The notes beneath the pieces are model-generated. The model was not told the DNA's origin and searched no databases. It saw nothing but the letters and a program-made list of their open reading frames with translations. The position numbers and the translations under genes are program-made. From Chloroflexota bacterium (GTDB lineage Bacteria; Chloroflexota; Dehalococcoidia; UBA2979), in the NCBI GenBank assembly GCA_016875695.1, contig VGPB01000034.1, positions 1 to 13,220 on the forward strand: DNA of 13,220 nucleotides, in the 5' to 3' direction. Shown one piece after another: positions 6,917-12,987 of this stretch; the stretch's first letter is position 1; each line of letters opens with the position of its first letter.

Positions 6917-7929
6917 CCGCGCGGCCGATCCGCCGCGCGGCTGTCGTCGGCGCGACTGCCTGGGGCACGACGCTGGCGGTGCTGCTCGCGCGCAATGGCA
7001 CCGACACGACGCTGCTCGCGCGCACCCCGGCCGAGGCCGCCGCGCTCGAGCAGGCCGGCGAGCATACGCGCCGCCTGCCCGGCGTGCGTTTCCCGCCGGG
7101 CCTGCACGTGCGCGCGGAGCACACGGCGCTCGCCGGCGTCGAGTTGCTCTGCTTCGCCGTGCCGGCGCAGACGCTGGCTGCGAACGCCGCTGCGCTGGCC
7201 GGCGCGGTACCGGCTCACGCTACGCTGCTGTCCGCCGCCAAGGGCATCGAGCTCGACAGCGGGCTGCGCATGTCGCAGCTGCTCGTGCGCGCGCTGCCCC
7301 GCCGCCCCGTCGCCGCGCTGTCCGGCCCCAACCTCTCGCGCGAGGTGGCGGCGGGATTGCCCGGCACCACCGTCATCGCCTCGCGCGACGCGCCGCTCGA
7401 GGCCGTGCGCTCCGCGTTCCACAGCACGACTTTCCGCGTGTACACGAGCGAGGACATCGTCGGCGTTGAGTTCGGCGGGGCGCTCAAGAACGTGATTGCG
7501 ATCGCCGCCGGCATGGTCGACGCGTTCGGCTACGGCGACAACGCCAAGGCCGCGATCCTCACGCGCGGGCTCGCCGAGATGACGCGGCTCGCGGTCGCGG
7601 CCGGGGCGGACCCGCTGACACTGCAGGGGCTCGCCGGCGTCGGCGACCTCGTGGCGACCTCGTACAGCCGGCTCTCCCGCAACCGCCGCCTCGGCGAGTT
7701 GCTCGCGGGCGGCTGCGGGCTCGACGAGGCGCTGGCGCAGATCGGCGCGACCGTCGAGGGCGCGGCCACCACGCCGGCCGCGCTCCGCCTCGCCGCCTCG
7801 CTGGGCGTCGAGCTGCCGATCGCCGAGGGCCTGAACAACATCCTGTTCGGCGGCGGCGCACCGCTGGCCGCGGTCACCGCGTTGCTGCAGCGCGACCCCA
7901 AGCCGGAGCGCGCGCCCTCGCTACACTGA
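6913..7929 (+). CDS. gpsA: glycerol-3-phosphate dehydrogenase [NAD(P)+]
   Basis: The enzyme reduces dihydroxyacetone phosphate to sn-glycerol-3-phosphate for phospholipid synthesis. The 338-residue cytosolic protein has an N-terminal Rossmann fold and a helical C-terminal domain. Motifs seen are AAKGIE, SGPNLSREVAAGLPGT, FGGALKNVIAIAAG (Lys192, the likely catalytic lysine), GDNAKAAILTRGLAEM and GLAGVGDLVATSYSRLSRNRRLG. The nucleotide loop reads G13-A-T-A-W-G18, so the middle Gly of the usual GxGxxG is Thr15. The start is taken as GTG 6913, overlapping the plsY stop by four bases. An open frame continues upstream to 6523, but that stretch lies antiphase inside plsY and has no family sequence. 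Confidence 0.95.
   Translation: MTARPIRRAAVVGATAWGTTLAVLLARNGTDTTLLARTPAEAAALEQAGEHTRRLPGVRFPPGLHVRAEHTALAGVELLCFAVPAQTLAANAAALAGAVPAHATLLSAAKGIELDSGLRMSQLLVRALPRRPVAALSGPNLSREVAAGLPGTTVIASRDAPLEAVRSAFHSTTFRVYTSEDIVGVEFGGALKNVIAIAAGMVDAFGYGDNAKAAILTRGLAEMTRLAVAAGADPLTLQGLAGVGDLVATSYSRLSRNRRLGELLAGGCGLDEALAQIGATVEGAATTPAALRLAASLGVELPIAEGLNNILFGGGAPLAAVTALLQRDPKPERAPSLH
7922..7927 (+). promoter_or_regulatory. possible -10 element (TACACT) ahead of the HEAT-repeat gene
   Basis: TACACT overlaps the last codons and stop of gpsA and lies 49 bases before the GTG at 7977. It is part of TACACTGAT, identical to the sequence at 1827-1835 ahead of argF. No recognisable -35 is present. A separate promoter here would fit the first larger gap (47 bases) after the tightly spaced cluster. 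Confidence 0.25.
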
Positions 7930-7976
7930 TCGGGAGGCAAGCGAACCGCGCGCCCCAGCCCACCGAGGAGCGACGT

Positions 7977-8981
7977 GTGACCGACGACGTGGCCCGCGAC
8001 GATCCCCCCGGCGACCATCCCCCCGACGAGGACGCGCCCGGCGACGAGCGACCGCGCTCGGCTGCCTCGGCCGAGGCGGTGCTGGCGGCGCTCCGCGACC
8101 CGCAGCGGGCGATCGCGCAGCAGGACTTGAGCGCGCTGGTGTCGCCGGACGACGCGACGGTGCGCGCGCTGATGGCGCTCTGGCCGGCGCTCGCGCCGCC
8201 GCGCCGCCGCGAGGTGCTGGCGTCGCTCGAGCAGCTCGCCGAAGCCGACGCCACGCTCGACTTTCACCGCGTGCATCTCACGGCGCTGCACGACGGCGAC
8301 CCCGCGACGCGAATCCTGGCGGTGCGCGGGCTATGGGAGCAGGAGAACGAGGAGATCCTGCGCCTGCTGACCGCGCTGCTGCGCGCGGACAGCGAGGCGA
8401 GCGTGCGCGGGGAGGCCGCGACGGTGCTCGGTCAGTTCGTCGTCACGATGGAGTTCGGGCTGCTCTCGGAGGATGCCGCCGAGCACTTGGCCGAGACGTT
8501 ACGCGACGCGATCGAGGACGTGTCGGAGGAGGACGAGGTGCGCGGTCGCGCGCTCGAGGCGCTCGGCGCGTACTCCGACGAGTGGGTCGCCGAGCTCATC
8601 GCCGAGCACTACGAGGGCGGCGCGCCGCGCATGCGCCTAGCGGCCGTGCGCGCGATGGGCCGTCACGCCTCCGACGACTGGCTTCCGGTGCTGCTGCACC
8701 ACTTCGACGACGACGACAGCGAGACGCGCGCGGCCGCGGCCACGTCCGCCGGCCAGCTGCTGCTGGAGGACGCCGTAGCGCCGCTCGCCGAGCTGATCGA
8801 CGACACCGACGAGGAGGTGCGGCTCGCTGCCGTCGCCGCGCTCGGGGAAATCGCGGGCGATGCGGCCGAGGCCGTCCTCGTCCGCATCGCCCAGCACGAC
8901 CCCGAGCTCCGCGACGCCGCCCGCCGCGCCCTTGCGGAGGCCCGCCTGGACGCGCTGGACCCCGGCCAGGACGAGGACTAG
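7977..8981 (+). CDS. HEAT-repeat protein, function unknown
   Basis: This is a 334-residue, strongly acidic, cytosolic protein built mostly of HEAT-like helical repeats, a scaffold for protein-protein contacts. The first 35 residues are a disordered Asp/Pro-rich stretch (DDPPGDHPPDEDAPGDE). Repeat units of about 30-35 residues follow from around residue 40 to the end. Recognisable ones include DPATRILAVRGLWEQEN, SEASVRGEAATVLGQF, APRMRLAAVRAMGRHASD, DSETRAAAATSAGQLLLE and DEEVRLAAVAALGEIAGD. No enzyme motif is visible. GTG 7977 is preceded by GAGGAG at 7965-7970, a good ribosome binding site. The gap to gpsA is 47 bases, so it may be read through or have its own promoter. Similar proteins sit near phycobilisome lyase or PBS-type genes elsewhere, but nothing here supports that role. 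Confidence 0.85.
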   Translation: MTDDVARDDPPGDHPPDEDAPGDERPRSAASAEAVLAALRDPQRAIAQQDLSALVSPDDATVRALMALWPALAPPRRREVLASLEQLAEADATLDFHRVHLTALHDGDPATRILAVRGLWEQENEEILRLLTALLRADSEASVRGEAATVLGQFVVTMEFGLLSEDAAEHLAETLRDAIEDVSEEDEVRGRALEALGAYSDEWVAELIAEHYEGGAPRMRLAAVRAMGRHASDDWLPVLLHHFDDDDSETRAAAATSAGQLLLEDAVAPLAELIDDTDEEVRLAAVAALGEIAGDAAEAVLVRIAQHDPELRDAARRALAEARLDALDPGQDED

Positions 8982-9062
8982 GCGCGCGATGGCCTGGCGC
9001 ACCTCGCCCAGCGCCGCGCTGGCGTGGCCCCCCGATCGAGCGCGCGGATGACTACGGGCGCG

Positions 9063-9088
9063 TTGAGAAGGCTGCCGGCGAGTAGAAT
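9063..9088 (+). promoter_or_regulatory. candidate promoter for the NUDIX-GNAT pair
   Basis: TTGAGA (9063-9068) and TAGAAT (9083-9088) resemble -35 and -10 boxes, but their spacer is only 14 bases, shorter than the usual 17. They lie in the 242-base gap 8982-9223, which contains no convincing gene. One unsupported 14-codon ORF (9168-9212) is present but lacks a ribosome binding site. Confidence 0.25.
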
Positions 9089-9134
9089 CGCTCGCAACAC
9101 CGCAGCGCCTCCTGCCTCTGCGCGCGCAAACTAC

Positions 9135-9150
9135 GTCGCGGTCACGCGAC
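9135..9150 (+). other. short perfect hairpin in the NUDIX leader
   Basis: GTCGCG (9135-9140) and CGCGAC (9145-9150) can form a 6-bp stem with a GTCA tetraloop. There is no T-run after it, so it is not a standard intrinsic terminator. In a genome this GC-rich it may be chance. Confidence 0.3.
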
Positions 9151-9223
9151 AGCGTGCCGCGCAAGACATGGAGCGCGACTCGAAGTACGCGCTGCGCAGA
9201 GACCTCGAGTGAGGGTGACGACG

Positions 9224-9733
9224 ATGACCCGGCCCGTCGCCCGCCGCCTGCCCGTGCGCGCCGCGACATCGGCGGGCGGCGTCGTGTACCGATGGCGCGG
9301 CGCGCGCGTCGAGGTGGTGCTCGTGGGGCGCGCCGCGCAGGGGTTGTGCGCGCTGCCTAAAGGCACGCCGGAGCCGGGTGAGGCCATCGAGCAGACCGCG
9401 CGGCGCGAGGTGCGCGAGGAGACCGGCCTCGAGGTGGCGATCGCGGCGCGCATCGGCAGCATCCGCTACTGGTTCGCGCTCCCGCACGAGGGCGTGCGCG
9501 TGCGTAAGGTCGTGCATCACTTCCTGATGCAGCCCGTCGGCGGCGACATCGCTCTTCACGACGGGGAGTACGATCAGGTGACGTGGGTCGACATCAGGGA
9601 GGCGGCTGTCCGCATGTCGTACGCCAACGAGCGCTCCATCGTCGAGCGCGCCGCGGGCCTGATCGCCGCGGCCGCCGATGGCGAGCCCGCTACCGAGGCC
9701 GCCGATTCCCGGCACGCGGACGCGGCGCCGTGA
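9224..9733 (+). CDS. NUDIX hydrolase
   Basis: NUDIX hydrolases cleave nucleoside diphosphates linked to another moiety, using metal bound by the NUDIX box. The box GX5EX7REUXEEXGU is complete at residues 47-69 (G-TPEPG-E ... REVREETGL). The protein has 169 residues with a single domain starting AATSAGGVVYR. The KGTPEPGE opening and the later VHHFLMQP and VTWVDIREA segments resemble the diadenosine polyphosphate hydrolase branch, but substrate specificity cannot be read from sequence. The ATG at 9224 has GAGGG eight bases upstream. An in-frame GTG at 9209 would add five residues and lacks a comparable site. The stop overlaps the GNAT start as GTGA. A Glu/Ala-rich tail of about 25 residues follows the fold. 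Confidence 0.9.
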   Translation: MTRPVARRLPVRAATSAGGVVYRWRGARVEVVLVGRAAQGLCALPKGTPEPGEAIEQTARREVREETGLEVAIAARIGSIRYWFALPHEGVRVRKVVHHFLMQPVGGDIALHDGEYDQVTWVDIREAAVRMSYANERSIVERAAGLIAAAADGEPATEAADSRHADAAP

Positions 9734-10278
9734 CCAGTACCAAGCCCAGCGTCTTCGTGAGCGGCCGCCTCGTCACGCTGCGCGAGAAGCAGCTCGACGA
9801 CGCGCGCCGCGACTACGAGTGGCGCCGCGACCCCGAGCTCGCCGCCTACGATGCTGCGCGCCCGATCTCGATGTCCTTCCGCTCGTTCGCGGCCGCGCTC
9901 AGTGACGAGCTGCAGTCGCCCTCGATGTACCGGCGCTCCTTCGCCATCGAGGTCACGGAGAGCGGTCTGCACATCGGCAACGTCATGTTCTACAGCTACG
10001 ACCCGACCCGCCAGGAGGCCGAGCTCGGCATCACGATCGGCGACCGCGATTACTGGTCGCGTGGCTTCGGTACGGACGCCGTGGCGACGATGCTGCTGTA
10101 CCTGTTCCGTGAGCGCGGACTGGAGCGCGTGTACCTGCACACGCTGTCGTGGAACCACCGTGCGCAGGCCGCGTTCAATCGCACCGGCTTCCGCTTCGTG
10201 CGTCCCGTGCACCGCGACGGCTACGACTTCCACCTGATGGAGGTCCATCGGGCCGACGTCCTCGGCGCCGAAGCCTGA
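9730..10278 (+). CDS. GNAT-family N-acetyltransferase (RimJ/RimL-like)
   Basis: The protein transfers an acetyl group from acetyl-CoA to an amine; its substrate is unknown. The 182 residues match one GNAT fold: an N-terminal strand region (VSGRLVTLREKQ), the central strands IGNVMFYSYDP and EAELGITIGD, the acetyl-CoA pyrophosphate loop RGFGTDAV at 111-118, and the late WNHRAQAAFNRTGFRFV segment at 141-157 typical of the RimJ/RimL branch. The GTG at 9730 overlaps the NUDIX stop by four bases, so the two are translationally coupled and probably linked in function. The type of acetylated target (protein N-terminus, antibiotic or metabolite) cannot be told. Confidence 0.88.
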   Translation: MTSTKPSVFVSGRLVTLREKQLDDARRDYEWRRDPELAAYDAARPISMSFRSFAAALSDELQSPSMYRRSFAIEVTESGLHIGNVMFYSYDPTRQEAELGITIGDRDYWSRGFGTDAVATMLLYLFRERGLERVYLHTLSWNHRAQAAFNRTGFRFVRPVHRDGYDFHLMEVHRADVLGAEA

Positions 10279-10402
10279 CCGCCCCCCTCGACGATCGTTC
10301 CAGCGGTTGTGCCGGGAAAGGTGCGCGGTCCGCTGCGCGTGGGTGGCAGACTGTGTGGTACGCGCTCGCGCGACGAAGGGTGGGGTGAATTCAACTGGTC
10401 AG

Positions 10403-10435
10403 TGCAACACCATCCGGATGCAGGGAGGTGTTGCA
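10403..10435 (+). promoter_or_regulatory. 9-bp inverted repeat ahead of the phasin-like gene
   Basis: TGCAACACC (10403-10411) is perfectly complementary to GGTGTTGCA (10427-10435), separated by 15 bases. The left arm also overlaps a perfect 10-bp palindrome, CATCCGGATG (10411-10420). There is no T-run. The right arm and loop include the Shine-Dalgarno-like AGGGAGG and the first base of the ATG of a 30-codon ORF. This could be an RNA hairpin controlling translation or an operator. PHA regulators of the PhaR type bind TGC/GCA-containing dyads in other bacteria, which makes an operator plausible but unproven. Confidence 0.5.
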
Positions 10436-10527
10436 TGGCCAAGCGGGGCGGACCAGTGCGGACGCACGCGGCACACCGAAGCGTAAACCAGCACACGGAG
10501 CGAGGGAGTGGCGACCCATGCCAGTAG
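10435..10527 (+). CDS. possible 30-residue leader ORF upstream of the phasin-like gene
   Basis: The ATG at 10435 follows AGGGAGG (10422-10428) at good spacing, a better ribosome binding site than most genes in this window have. The ORF runs 30 codons (MAKRGGPVRTHAAHRSVNQH..., basic and hydrophilic) to TAG at 10525-10527, ten bases past the start of the phasin-like gene in another frame. No family is recognised. The overlap would allow translational coupling. It may be a chance ORF in GC-rich DNA; its only support is the ribosome binding site and the hairpin placed over it. Confidence 0.35.
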   Translation: MAKRGGPVRTHAAHRSVNQHTERGSGDPCQ

Positions 10528-11003
10528 CTCCGGAAGCCCTGCAGCGATACCTCGAGTCCCTGAGCACCGCGTACGACGTGCTCGCGCAGGCCGCGATGAC
10601 GGCCACCGAGCGCGGCTACAAGGTTTCGAAGGCGCTCTCCAGCGACGTGATCGCGGCCCAGCGCGAGACCATGCCGCTCGCGAAGCAGATCGCCGCCGAC
10701 CCCGAGCAGTACGCGAGCGGGTCATACGTGGCGATGACGCAGGCGGCGATCGCCGCGCAGAGCCGCACGCTGGCCTTTGCCCAGCTCGCCTGCAAGGAGG
10801 CGCTCGACGTGAGTGGCGAGGCGCACGAACTGGCCGAGAAACTGACCCAGGCCAACCGCGAGACCGGCGAGGCGGCCATAGAGCTGTTGCGCTCGCGGGG
10901 CGGCCTCGCGCCGATGGCCGAGATGTTCTCGCGCGGCTTCGAGGCGACGATGCAGGCCACGGAGGACACGGCGCGCCGCGTCCGCAAGTCCGCCAGCGCG
11001 TAA
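10518..11003 (+). CDS. phasin-like granule-associated protein
   Basis: Phasins coat the surface of intracellular PHA (polyester) granules. This 161-residue protein is Ala/Glu/Gln/Thr-rich, predicted almost wholly helical with amphipathic repeats (AYDVLAQAAMTATERG, AAIAAQSRTLAFAQLACKEA), and lacks a signal peptide or catalytic motif, as in the phasin_2 style of protein. Downstream and convergent, 39 bases away, lies a PHA depolymerase, which strongly supports the assignment. The ATG at 10518 is chosen because GAGGGAG at 10502-10508 precedes it at nine bases. The frame remains open upstream to 10428 but that extension is not phasin-like. The PHA synthase is not in the window. Confidence 0.7.
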   Translation: MPVAPEALQRYLESLSTAYDVLAQAAMTATERGYKVSKALSSDVIAAQRETMPLAKQIAADPEQYASGSYVAMTQAAIAAQSRTLAFAQLACKEALDVSGEAHELAEKLTQANRETGEAAIELLRSRGGLAPMAEMFSRGFEATMQATEDTARRVRKSASA

Positions 11004-11042
11004 CCTCGCGTCGCGATCTGGCACCGAGCAGGCCGGGCCCCG

Positions 11043-12254
11043 TCAGCGGCAGGCGCCCGGCCGCTTCGTGTTCGGCTCGCGTGCCCGAGAGCGCGCGTGG
11101 GGCGGCGCATCGTGCTCGCGGACGAAGACGCGCAGGCGCGGGAGCACTCCCTCGCGCCAGCCGCGGCCGCTGAGCGCGCCGAAGTGGCCCGCGTCCGGCA
11201 CGACGTATCGCGCCCGCCGGGGCGCCGGGACGCCGGAGCAGAGCGCGTGCGCGGCTGCGGTCTGGCCCGCCCCGGTGCTGAGGTCCCGCTCACTCTCGAT
11301 GGTCATGAGCGCGGTGTGGCGGATTGCGGACGGCGTCACCGACGTCCCGCGCCACGTCATGCGCCCGCGCGCGGTCGCGGAACACTACCCGCAGCGTGTC
11401 GACGTAGAACTCGGCGGGCAGGTCGGCGAGGGGGGCCTCGCGGGGCGGGGCGCCGACGCGGTGCTCCTCGGGCACCGCCCGCTGCGCCCACGCTGCGGCC
11501 TGGCGCTCCAGCTCTATCGCCAGCGGCCGGTAGGGGTCCAGCGCGAGGTGCGCCATGGATTGCAGGAAGCCGGGATAGACGCGACGGCCCGCGCCGGCGT
11601 GGGGTGGCGGCACCGTGCTCAGCATGTGCTGCTCGGACCACTCCGGGGTGCACGCAGCGACCCAGCTTCCGGCGAACGTCGGGCTGCGCCGTGCGTCGAC
11701 CGGCCCGCACACGAGCGTGAGCGAGCGGGGCGCCGGCTGCCCGGGCGCCGCGGCGAGAGCGACCGTCGCGAGCGCGGGCACCGTCGCCTGCGAGACCGCG
11801 ATCACGTGCAGCTCCGGGCCTAGCTCGACGATGAACTGCTGCACGTACTCGATGTACGTGTCGAGGTCGAACGGATCCTCGTCGAGCGGGACATCGCGGG
11901 CGTTGCGCCAGCCGGCGAGATACACGTCGTGATCGGGTAGCAGCGTGGCGACCATCTGGTAGAGGACAGTCGGGTGGTGGCCGGACAGCGGCGCGATCAC
12001 GAGCACGCGCGGATCGCGACGCTTCACCGCACCCTCGAAGTGCGACAGCGTCGGGAACGGCCGCGCGCTGACCACGGCCTCGCGCACGGCGATCCGCCTG
12101 CCGCCGATGGTGGTGGCGTCCAAGTCGAAGCCTGCGGGTTCGACGCTCCGCGTGCGCTCGCGCGGAGGGGCGGCGAGGGCAGCCCACGGCATGCCGAGCC
12201 CCCCCCCCAGAACTCCAGGGCAGACCGGTAGGCCTCGAACGCCGCGTACAGCAT
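11043..12254 (-). pseudogene. phaZ: intracellular polyhydroxyalkanoate depolymerase, frame broken twice as read
   Basis: The family hydrolyses stored PHA inside the cell and has an alpha/beta-hydrolase fold. The conserved sequence is spread over two frames: the N-terminus (MLYAAFEAYRSALEFWGGG) from ATG at 12254; the core in a second frame after a 10-base G run (12199-12208); and the C-terminus back in the first frame from about 11360. Joined, it makes about 403 residues, the normal length. Landmarks are APLSGHHPTVLYQMV, LLPDHDVYLAGWRNARDVPL, FDLDTYIEYV, HVIAVSQATVPALATVALA, AIRHTALMTIESERD, GAGQTAAAHALC and DAGHFGALSGRGWRE (likely catalytic His). The nucleophile is Ser (codon 11793-11791) where proteobacterial relatives have Cys. 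G11 instead of G10 would repair the first break, and removing one base near 11361-11370 would repair the second. Sequencing error or recent decay are both possible. Confidence 0.85.
12199..12208 (-). repeat. G10 homopolymer inside the phaZ 5' region
   Basis: Ten C on the + strand (G on the coding strand) lie about 16 codons into phaZ. Eleven would keep the frame (W-G-G-G-L-G-M-P-W). It is the longest single-base run I noticed in the window. Tracts like this are prone to both miscalling and slipped-strand mutation. Confidence 0.9.
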
Positions 12255-12527
12255 CGCGCGATCGCCCAATCCCGAACCGCCGCCGTCCGCGAGCAGCGGA
12301 CCACGTTGCCCCGATCATCGCCAGCTCCCGATTCGCGCAGGAGCCCACGCGCTGCTTCGATGGTCGTAGGCGCGGCGGCAGCATCGCGATAACGGGGGCC
12401 GCGTGCCTTTGACTCTTCGTCGCGGTCGCGTGCCCGCACCGGCCGGCCGGCCAGTTGCAGGCCGGGCGCGGAAGCCGTACCACAGACACGGACACTCATC
12501 CACGCGCCACCTAGCAGGGAGGACCCC
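12255..12527. promoter_or_regulatory. divergent intergenic region between phaZ and sodN
   Basis: This is the longest gap in the window (273 bases) and must hold promoters for both divergent genes. On the + strand, TTGCAG (12455-12460) and TACCAC (12478-12483) have a 17-base spacer and could serve sodN, but each box matches consensus poorly. A self-complementary CCGGCC run lies at 12439-12452. No clear promoter was found for phaZ and no gene is supported here; the open frames crossing it are shadows. Confidence 0.4.
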
Positions 12528-12962
12528 GTGCGCATCCGGTCGTTCGTCGCGCGCCTCACGCGCCCCAGCATCGTCGTCTACGCACACTGCGATCTGCCGT
12601 GCGGCGTCTACGACCCCGCTCAGGCACGCGTCGAGGCCGAGTCCGTTAAGGCGATCCAGGAGCGCTACCAGAACGCGGGCCAGTTCCACGGCGCGAACCA
12701 GACGCTGGCGGACTACCAGGGACGCGCGCTCGCGATCAAGGAGCAGCGCGCCGAACTGGTGAAGCACCACCTGTGGGTGCTGTGGACGGACTACTTCACG
12801 CCCGCGCACCTGGAGAAATACCCTAACCTGCACCAGCTGTTCTGGACGGCGACGAAGGAAGCGGGCGCCGCGAAGAAGTCGCAGGATCCCGCGCAGGGAC
12901 AGCGCCTGCTCGACGCCATTGCCGAGATCGACAAGATTTTCTGGGAGACGAAGCGCGCGTAG
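12528..12962 (+). CDS. sodN: nickel superoxide dismutase
   Basis: The enzyme disproportionates superoxide to peroxide and oxygen at a nickel centre in a homohexamer. The 144-residue precursor has a 19-residue propeptide (MRIRSFVARLTRPSIVVYA) followed by the diagnostic nickel hook H20-C21-D-L-P-C25-G-V-Y28-D. After cleavage, His20 becomes residue 1 and supplies the amino and imidazole ligands, and Cys21 and Cys25 supply the thiolates. The remainder is the expected four-helix body (LVKHHLWVLWTDYF, LHQLFWTATKEAG, LLDAIAEIDKIFWETK). All ligands are present. The start is GTG 12528 with AGGGAGGA at 12516-12523. The peptidase that should expose the hook follows after 25 bases. Expression normally depends on nickel; I see no recognisable Nur site. 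Confidence 0.96.
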   Translation: MRIRSFVARLTRPSIVVYAHCDLPCGVYDPAQARVEAESVKAIQERYQNAGQFHGANQTLADYQGRALAIKEQRAELVKHHLWVLWTDYFTPAHLEKYPNLHQLFWTATKEAGAAKKSQDPAQGQRLLDAIAEIDKIFWETKRA

Positions 12963-12987
12963 CGCGCACGGCGGAGAAGCGGCGCGC

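Noticed and set aside
9168..9212. 14-codon ORF before the NUDIX gene
   Set aside because: It has no ribosome binding site, is very short, and nothing suggests it is conserved.
10428..10517. Longer start for the phasin-like gene
   Set aside because: The added residues are Arg/Gly-rich and unlike the helical body, while ATG 10518 has its own well-placed GAGGGAG.
12255..12495. Upstream extension of the middle phaZ frame to an apparent start at 12495
   Set aside because: The residues before LGMPWAAL are not depolymerase-like; the true N-terminus (MLYAAFEAYRSALEF) lies in another frame just upstream of the G tract.
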